DNA from: Polychytrium aggregatum
Taxonomy: Eukaryota; Chytridiomycota; Chytridiomycetes; Polychytriales
Direction of reading: 5' to 3'
DNA length: 64,000 bases
Assembly: GCF_025602895.1 (NCBI RefSeq)
Contig: NW_026516231.1
Coordinates: 434,001 to 498,000 of the forward strand
Position 1 is the stretch's first letter; each line of letters starts with the position of its first letter. Below are positions 57,801 through 64,000 of the stretch, piece after piece. Under the pieces are notes generated by a model. The model ran no database searches and was not told where the DNA came from. It saw only the letters and a program-made list of their open reading frames with translations. The position numbers were made by a program, and so were the translations under genes.

Positions 57801-59256
57801 GGAATGAGGAGGAATGGTACCGTGGCAAGCCAGGTTCGCCAGGGTGGCGCACACTTCTGTCTGAACGCTGGGCGAGTTCATAAACTTTGTCATATTCTCC
57901 AGGATCATTTTGATGCATCCGTCCTCGAGCATCTGCGAACGGTTGGTTTCTGGATTTGCCGAGCGAAGTGTGTGAGCGCACGAATCGAGCGCACGAATCG
58001 AGTGCACCACCTGCACGATTCAGCCCCGCCCAACGTACCGACGGATGCCAGATTGGCAAGCGAGGCCGAGCAGTCGACCTGCAGCTCGATGCACAGTGGA
58101 TACGATTTCATGATCTCCAGGATCATCTTGATGCCCATGCTGTCGCCGATCCGCTTGGCAACTTGGTCTGGCAGTCCAAACCCCGTGCGAAAGATCGTGC
58201 CGTTCATGTTCGATGATAGGTCGACGCAGACAATACACGAAGAGCATATTAGAGATCAGTGGACAAATCTGGTGTCAGAGCAGCGTTGCTGGCCAAGAGT
58301 ATGGTGTTGCTGGCCAAGAGCATGGGGCTGTTGGCCAAGAGTATGGTGTTGCTGGCCAAGAGTAAGAGCATGGGGCTGCTGGCCAAGAGTATAGAGTTGC
58401 ACCTCGAATGGAAGTGTTTGAGCCTGTGTGACGAATCGCCTTGCCAATGGCCCCATACCTCGTCTGGAGAAGATGCGGATGAGCTTCATGATGAGGATCA
58501 GACTCTCTGTTAACTCGCCGAGCTTGTTCTCCGGCATGTTTAACGCATGCGCCGAGTGGATCCTGAGGGCTTCCCATCCATAGTCCATGGCAGTCTTGAC
58601 GAACGCACAGCATTGACTGAAGTGGATCCGAAAGTATCGCTCGCTTTTGATGTCTGCGTTCCGAAATTGGCGGGGAATGGAAAAGAGAATGGCACAGGCA
58701 TGGTGAGTGTATTTGTGACGCCGAACGAGCCATGGCCGACGTCCTGGCGAGCAGCCCTTGATTGTTCCCGCTCCAGCCGAGCGAATGCCGCCGATGCGAC
58801 GCGAAACCCGACAGCGGCGAAACCCGGCTGGGCCGGTTCGTCGCGCATATGCGGTCGGCATTGTGGGTGCAGATGGCGAATTGCAGGCGCATGGGCGGGG
58901 AGGAGAGCATATTGGAGCGTGGGAAGCATCGGCGAGCAGCGTATGCAGGGTGGATATATCGAGCAGCCACACGCCAGGCAGCGTCGGTTACATTGGCGAA
59001 CATTCAGGTAGCTGTCGAGGAAGGCTTGGAGCGCCGAGCGGGCTTCGTCCACAGACATGTCTTGGTAGCCGTCAGGGATATGGAACATGGCGATGGCAGA
59101 CGGCGGGATATGTGAGCTGAAGGCAGACTTTGAAAAGAGAGTGCCCATGCTCTGGGCCAGCACGACGAGGGAGCGAGAAAACGTGGCAGAGCTTTCGTCG
59201 ACGAGAGCCGGACCCGATGCGGGCGACACGGCAGACGGCAGTGCTGTGGAATTCAT
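54838..59256 (-). CDS. Armadillo-repeat protein with C-terminal Cys-rich (LRRC-type) tail
   Basis: Not assignable to a named protein. The start at 59256 gives MNSTALPSAVSPASGPALVD, a Ser/Ala-rich N-terminus. ARM-like helical repeats follow over many exons: GWEALRIHSAHALNMPENKL, MGIKMILEIMKSYPLCIELQ, VDCSASLANLASVG, CIKMILENMTKFMNSPSVQT, EVCATLANLACHG, VDLQIQAFHALSSLGKYSRD, ELILRAMRRFPQQESLQTTA, LFALGSIVMYDGKR, VIYEMGGVQEIIGAMTRKYP, and LVIESGGIHHIFEASKKVSE. Short in-phase exons then lead to LPSLAELARKCIFDHKVYLK and, after a Ser/Arg-rich stretch, LPLMPLHDHLKEWLVRNVNL, CRNCKGVCC, VVHYICSLKCAQS and a stop at 54838-54840. The tail pattern (P-x-L-x-E-L-A, LP-x2-L, C-x2-C, C-x3-C) resembles the C-terminal module of some LRR proteins. 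I joined the exons by phase. Role unknown; ARM repeats suggest a protein-binding scaffold. Confidence 0.65.
58286..58396. repeat. 21-bp minisatellite, five copies, ARM gene intron
   Basis: Five copies of a TTGCTGGCCAAGAGTATGGT-type unit, one expanded to 27 bases. Variants alternate (GTATGGTG and GCATGGGG types). The array lies within an intron of the ARM gene, between the exon ending FSRRG and the exon beginning NMNGTIFRT. Confidence 0.85.
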
Positions 59257-59450
59257 CGCAGCGATGCAGGCAGGGATGTGGAGATGGCAGGAGCGATGTG
59301 ACGACGTGTGGGGCGACGAGAACGGGTGGAGTTCAGGGAGTTGCGCGCGGTCGAAGGGCCGGGCGACGCTGGACGGGATATGGGCGACGCTGCGATGAAG
59401 ACGCTGGTAACGGTGAAGCTAACGACCGGATTAATGGCCAGGGCAACAAT

Positions 59451-59522
59451 CAAAGTAAAAATCAAGGTAAGAATCAAGGTAAAAATCAAGGTAATGATCA
59501 AGGTAACAATCAAGGCAATGAC
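59451..59522. repeat. 12-bp tandem array (CAAGGTAAAAAT), six copies
   Basis: Six uninterrupted 12-bp units, CAAGGTAA(A/G)AAT and variants. Most carry AAGGTAA, identical to a splice-donor core on the plus strand. The array sits between divergent gene starts. Confidence 0.88.
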
Positions 59523-59644
59523 CAAGACAGCGCCGGGCGATGGCCAGGGCAGATGCGGGCAAGAGAGGACTTCCCACGGGCGGCGGTGAGCGCTGGCGGG
59601 CCGCTGCCGATCCTGCATCGGATCATCCAGTCGGATCGTCCATC

Positions 59645-59745
59645 CAGGTAATCACCCAGTCGATCACCCATCTGATCGTCTATCCAGGTAATCACCCAGG
59701 TAATCATTCGGTTGATCACCCAGTCGATCATCCTGTCGACTGCTC
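59645..59745. repeat. Imperfect CCAGGTAATCACCC / GATCACCCAG repeats
   Basis: Interleaved GGTAATCACCCAG and TCGATCACCCA motifs, two to four copies each, just downstream of the 12-bp array and still upstream of the phosphatase ATG. Confidence 0.6.
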
Positions 59746-59957
59746 GCGGCCGAGCCATCGCGATCGCATCTCTTCTGTCCTGCTCGCCGCCGACGGTCCC
59801 CAGATCCGCTTCGCCCTGATCAACTCGTCTGCCAGCACATCCGCCCATTCTCGCCGTTCTGCAGGATCCACTGCCGCACCGGCCCTCGCTCCCAGCGCCT
59901 CGGTCGCACTTTCCCTCCCCCGCATCCGCATCCGCCTCGCACTCCATCCATCCGTCC

Positions 59958-61380
59958 ATGGCCGATTGTTTCGAGCTCTATCAGGACTCGCCCGAGTATA
60001 AGCTCGAGCTGGCCCTGCTGAACTCGCACGCCCATGCCCACCACTCCATTCTGTCCCACAAATATATTTACAATCCCCTGCAATATCCAGTGTTGCCGCC
60101 CGACCTGCTTCAGCTGCACAACTCTGGCGATGGCGCTGTCATCGGCGGCAGCCCAGAATACCCTGTCATCAATGTCGACAGCGACGATGAAGCACACAGC
60201 GACGATCGCCACCATGCCGCCGCACCTGCAATCCCTCGGACACGGCAGGCCCTCGCCCGGATCTCAGCAATCGGCGAGCCAACGGCAAAGCGCTTCAAAT
60301 CGACAGCGTCCGCTCCTCCGTCGATCGCAGACACGCACATCAGCATCTCTGACAACGACGATAACGATGCTGAAGCGGATCGCGGCGAGACCAGCCACAA
60401 CGACACACCGAGTCGATTGCCTCGGCCGATCCAGTACCAGCGCAAGCTGCTGCTCATCCTGGATCTCAACGGCGTGCTGATAGACCGTCTGGTAACATCC
60501 CAGGACAAGTCCGCCGCCCAGGCAAATCCCTTCAACCAGCAACTGCCCAGCTTTTCCTGCAACCAGTGCTATATCCACATCAGGCCATTCCTCCGAACCT
60601 TTCTCGACTTTATATTTGAGCACTTTTACGTCGCCACCTGGACCTCGGCAAAGCAGCAGAACGCAAAGAATATCATCTGGATCCTGTTCCAGGAACGCTG
60701 CCATCGACTGGTCTTCAAGTATTACCAAACAGAATGCACCGACTCTGGCCGGGTGAGCGGCCGGGGCAAGCCCGAGTTCATCAAGGAACTTTCCAACATC
60801 TGGCGAAACCCCCTATACTCGCAGTGGAACCAGGTGGGGGCTCTGCAGCATCGACTCACTTGACTGGATGGCGGCGCTCGAGGTTGTCAGGATGTCGCTG
60901 GGTCCTCTGGATAGTGTCTCGGCTTCCGTTGGAGTGTCTTGGCTCTTCCGTCGGATTGTCTCGACTCCTCCATCGCTTTGCCACCATGGCGCTGACTCGT
61001 TCCACTTGCATGTATGACTGCCTCGTCGACGCATTTGCCAGAGCAACACTTTGATTATCGACGACAGCAGCCACAAGTCTCAGCTCAACGCCGCCAATTC
61101 CCTGCTTGTGCCCACCTTCACCGTGAGGAGCGGAAGCATCGACTGCTGGAAAGACACTGGGCTTCTCTCGATCATGCAGTACCTGCAGGCGCAACTCCAA
61201 GACATCCACTGCGACGATGTGCAGCAATGGCCACCCTTTGTGGATGACACGACGGGCCGTATCCTGCCTCCGTTTCAAGTCACGCACATCCGTGAGGATC
61301 TCGAGAAGGATCGCAACTGGGGTGTGCTTTCTCTGAGCCAGCGAGATGCCCTCCTCAATCGACTGCAGTTCCAGCCGTAG
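59958..61380 (+). CDS. FCP1/NIF-like HAD phosphatase domain protein (DLNG variant)
   Basis: Two exons, 59958-60833 and 61042-61380, total 1215 bases, 404 residues. The N-terminal 155 residues are polar and acidic (INVDSDDEAHSDDRHHAAAP, SISDNDDNDAEADRG), with a possible basic nuclear signal near EPTAKRFKS. The HAD domain begins QYQRKLLLILDLNGVLIDRL, where the nucleophile Asp is present but the second Asp of the usual DxDxT is Asn. It continues NQCYIHIRPFLRTFLDFIFE, HFYVATWTSAKQQNAKNIIW (motif II), GRGKPEFIKELSNIW (motif III Lys) and NTLIIDDSSHKSQLNAANSL (motif IV). This is the layout of NIF/FCP1 phosphatases acting on phosphoserine proteins. DLNG variants are known in plant and fungal relatives. 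Activity and substrate cannot be judged from the sequence. Confidence 0.85.
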
Positions 61381-61780
61381 CTACTACTACTGGGTCTGTC
61401 CGACAAACACGGCTCTGTTGGAAACCAACGGGAAAGGTGGCTGGGCCGTGAGCATCCGACCAGAGCCACTGCGTTGACGAGCGCGATCCAGAGTGGTGCC
61501 CGAGTACCTTCAGAGGGCAGAGGCATGTGCGATGTTCAATCAGCAAAGCTGTATGTATTTGTCTGCCAGGAAGTTGATCTCACTGGTCTGATTCAAGATA
61601 TGAGGATGCAGAGCCACTCTGCAGAAAACTCTTTGAAACGAAACTGCCAACATGCACAAGGTTCAGCGAGCAGGAAGACGAGGGTGTTTATGTGACAGGC
61701 TATCATAACATCCAACATCATCGCCCACAGACCATCTTGCGATTGCCACCCAGTTTCGCTGCCGTCATTCTACTCTGGTT
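61381..61780. other. Convergent intergenic, phosphatase / Sel1 gene
   Basis: 400 bases between convergent stop codons. On the minus strand AATAAA (61780-61785) overlaps the Sel1 stop codon. No other feature seen. Confidence 0.5.
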
Positions 61781-63961
61781 TTATTTGGGAGAGACTGTGT
61801 GTTGTTGCGGCGACGGGTACCATTGCATTTCGTCCTTCTTCTGACTCAGCGCGCTCGAAGCATCAGCGATGCCCTGGTCTGCAGCTCGTTGGAGCCACAC
61901 TTGCGCCAGCGGCTCATCTTGGGCGGTGCCTCGCCCCTGCAAGAGCGCCAGACCAATCCGGAATTGTGCCTGGGCATGGCCGTTGGTGGCAGCCCACAAC
62001 CACCATGACACTGCCTGGGCCTCGTCGACCGAGGTACCATGCCCGCAGTGGAATGCCAGTCCTGCCTCATACTGCGCCTCGACGCCTCCTTCCGTTGCGG
62101 CCTGGAGGAACAGCGGGAAGGCCCGGTCGTAGTTGAGCAGGACCCCGGTGCCGTTCTTGAAGCATTGCGCCAGCCGGGTCTTGGCCTCGACGTGGCCGGG
62201 GGCCGTCACCACAGCGAGGTGATAAAACTGCGTCGCCAGCACTGGGTCGAGCGGGGCGTGCTGACCGGCCTCAAAGCGCTTTCCGAGCGAGACCATTGTG
62301 TCGACATTGCTGTTCGCCCGAAGGGAGGCGCACATGCGCTCGATGTCGCTCTCGGGCGAGGCGCTTGCGGACGCAACGTCAAGCTGCTTCTGCTGCCTGT
62401 TTTCCCCCAGGACCAGCCCCTGCTGCCTGTTCTTCTCCAGGGCCAGCACTTCATTTATGATCGTCTCCTTTATCAGCCCCCGTTTCCTCTTGGCCTTTTG
62501 CTTGATTTTCTTGGAGTGCTCCTTTTGCATCTTGCGCGTCATGGCCTTGCTCAGGGGCCTTGCAGGTGCTGCACTGGTTGTTTTGTTGGCTGTTTCGCCA
62601 GCTGCCTTGTTGGCTGTGCCGCTGGCTGCCAATTGCGCTGCCTTCTTCGCTGCTCTTTTCGCTGCCCTCTTCGCCGCTCTCTTCGCCGACTTTGTTTTTG
62701 GTTTTTTTGTTGCTGTTGTCGCTTGATTGCCGTTGTTGGGTACTGTTGGGTCTGAATCGCCGCTTGGCATCGATCCATTGGCGCTGACCGCGCCGGACAT
62801 GTTGTTCTGAACAGGAGGCTGCGAAGGGTTCGAGTTGCCATTGTTGTCACCGGCCGCACCAGCCGACGGAGTGTTGTCTGTGCGCTCGTCGCTATCATTT
62901 GAGGCGCCTTTCGGCTTTTTGGATTTGTTGTCATCGCTCGGGACTTGAGTGATACGCGGCGCAAGGATCTCGAGGCGCCTGTGGGCCGTAGGATCCTTCT
63001 TGGCCGCCGCCTTTTTGTACCACTCGATGGCAGTTGGGATGGATTGCTCGAACCCTGGGGGACCAGTCTCGAAAAGCAGACCCATGCGAAGCTGGAATTT
63101 GGCCGAGCCCACGACTGCTGTGGACAGGTATCCGCGCAGATCATCGATGATCATTCGCCGGAACTTGGTGTCGCTCGCGCCCATAATGCGGTTTTCAACG
63201 AGCTTTGAATTGTGGAAATGGGGATCCGTGAGCCAGCGCAGGACCTGTGGAAATTCGTGCCGTATTTGCTTTGTGTTGTTGTTGCAGATCGCCATGGCCT
63301 TGATGCGGCATCCTCGATGCCCGTGGCTCAGCCCTCGCAGGTACCATAGAAAGGCAGAGGATAGGCTGACGGGCAAGCCATATTGACCGGTTTCGTAGGC
63401 CTCGCCGATCCTCTGGTACATGACAATCAAGTCTCGGGGTATGTCCTTGTCGGCGTATCGGAGCCGCGAAATCGATTGATGGATGAGCTGCTCGTCCAGA
63501 ATCGCAGTCCCGGTCGCGAGCGAGCTTGCGGTCTTCTTTTGGGAGAAGCGAGTTGCTACGGCAGCGGCATTGCTGCTGTCGTTACACTGCACCGAGGCAT
63601 CGATGGCCGTCGCTGTCCTTTGAAGCACGCTGGCGAGAGAGATGGCGGTGTCGGTGCCTCTCTGGCAGACAAGCGCCAATTGCATCCGGGCGGGAGCATG
63701 TCCCTGATCGCTGGCCATGGAGAGCCACTTGATGGCCAGATCTCGGCTTTGCTCGACAGGGTTGTGGTTGTGGGAATAGAAGAGCCCGAGGATGAACTGG
63801 GCGGAAACGCTGGTGTTGTCACGGTCGGCGAGATCGACGAGCCATTGGATGCCTGTGGGTGGGGTCTGATCGGACGTGAACATTTGCGAGAGCGTGTGGC
63901 GGTCGGTGTGGAAGGTGGGATCGATCTCAGCGGCCGGATCCGAGACTTGATCGTCGCTCAT
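61781..63961 (-). CDS. Sel1-like repeat protein with Lys/Ala-rich insert
   Basis: Intronless, 726 residues, complete within the window. Sel1-type tetratricopeptide-like repeats occur in two blocks. N-terminal examples are VSAQFILGLFYSHNHNPVEQ, AIKWLSMASDQGHAPARMQL and AKFQLRMGLLFETGPPGFEQ with AIEWYKKAAAKKDPTAHRRL. C-terminal examples are ATQFYHLAVVTAPGHVEAKT, AFPLFLQAATEGGVEAQYEA and GLAFHCGHGTSVDEAQAVSW, then AQFRIGLALLQGRGTAQDEP. Between them, at about residues 345-500, lies a disordered Ser/Asn/Gly-rich stretch followed by a strongly basic segment (SAKRAAKRAAKRAAKKAA and KIKQKAKRKRG). Sel1 proteins act as scaffolds, for example in ER quality control or cell-wall regulation. There is no signal peptide here, and the basic block could direct nuclear or nucleic-acid binding (inference). 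The start ATG at 63961 is the first in frame that I can see. Confidence 0.85.
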   Translation of the reverse strand: MSDDQVSDPAAEIDPTFHTDRHTLSQMFTSDQTPPTGIQWLVDLADRDNTSVSAQFILGLFYSHNHNPVEQSRDLAIKWLSMASDQGHAPARMQLALVCQRGTDTAISLASVLQRTATAIDASVQCNDSSNAAAVATRFSQKKTASSLATGTAILDEQLIHQSISRLRYADKDIPRDLIVMYQRIGEAYETGQYGLPVSLSSAFLWYLRGLSHGHRGCRIKAMAICNNNTKQIRHEFPQVLRWLTDPHFHNSKLVENRIMGASDTKFRRMIIDDLRGYLSTAVVGSAKFQLRMGLLFETGPPGFEQSIPTAIEWYKKAAAKKDPTAHRRLEILAPRITQVPSDDNKSKKPKGASNDSDERTDNTPSAGAAGDNNGNSNPSQPPVQNNMSGAVSANGSMPSGDSDPTVPNNGNQATTATKKPKTKSAKRAAKRAAKRAAKKAAQLAASGTANKAAGETANKTTSAAPARPLSKAMTRKMQKEHSKKIKQKAKRKRGLIKETIINEVLALEKNRQQGLVLGENRQQKQLDVASASASPESDIERMCASLRANSNVDTMVSLGKRFEAGQHAPLDPVLATQFYHLAVVTAPGHVEAKTRLAQCFKNGTGVLLNYDRAFPLFLQAATEGGVEAQYEAGLAFHCGHGTSVDEAQAVSWWLWAATNGHAQAQFRIGLALLQGRGTAQDEPLAQVWLQRAADQGIADASSALSQKKDEMQWYPSPQQHTVSPK

Positions 63962-64000
63962 CGAGGCCAGATCAATGACGATAGTGTTGTTGTCGTCGTC

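Larger units (their letters stand above)
59257..59957. other. Divergent intergenic region, ARM gene / FCP1-like phosphatase
   Basis: About 700 bases between two divergent starts, so presumably both promoters. It contains two tandem arrays (59451-59522 and about 59645-59745) and a pyrimidine-rich run before the phosphatase ATG. No gene seen. Confidence 0.5.

Noticed and set aside
1-64000. CRISPR array, prophage or bacterial operon
   Set aside because: Spliced eukaryotic genes throughout; the tandem repeats have no unique equal-length spacers.

Overview
The window reads as nuclear DNA of a GC-rich, intron-dense fungus, most likely an early-diverging (chytrid-like) lineage; I cannot name the species. 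The reasons are many short GT-AG introns, a fungal-type GT15 mannosyltransferase, a fungal DUF2408 protein, a Ypd1-like HPt protein, Brf1, fungal-style inorganic pyrophosphatase and cofilin, and no bacterial operons. I see no CRISPR array, rRNA gene, convincing tRNA or transposon. Twenty-one protein genes can be supported. Where I joined exons, the joins were read by eye and checked for frame.

Layout: 0.7-10.5 kb holds three minus-strand genes: an F-box/LRR protein, a kinesin-14 motor and a DUF2408 protein. At 11-19 kb are inorganic pyrophosphatase (minus) and VPS33 (plus), divergent. At 19.8-33 kb all genes are plus: BRF1, a GT15 mannosyltransferase, an FkbM-type methyltransferase and VPS52. 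At 33.7-43.4 kb are cofilin (+), mRNA cap methyltransferase (-), a small C2 protein (+), proteasome subunit RPN10 (-) and ribosomal protein S23 (+). At 43.8-54.5 kb, all plus, are a degenerate HPt protein, ribonucleotide reductase large subunit, a membrane NPP-type phosphodiesterase and a secreted S1/P1 nuclease. At 54.8-64 kb are an ARM-repeat protein with a Cys-rich tail (-), an FCP1/NIF-like phosphatase (+) and a Sel1-repeat protein (-).

Most genes are unrelated housekeeping functions, so the order is mainly ordinary fungal synteny. Two neighbourhoods might be functional. GT15 and FkbM encode adjacent type II membrane enzymes that could decorate secreted glycans. RNR1, NPP and the P1 nuclease together touch nucleotide supply and salvage.

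The points most worth a second look are: the HPt protein, whose phospho-accepting histidine appears to be serine; the ARM protein carrying a C-terminal zinc-type tail like that of some LRR proteins; a run of genes whose first coding exon is tiny, down to the ATG alone in cofilin; an 18-nt microexon in pyrophosphatase; a GC-AG intron in the C2 gene; and an 8-bp tandem array filling the 3' end of a BRF1 intron.
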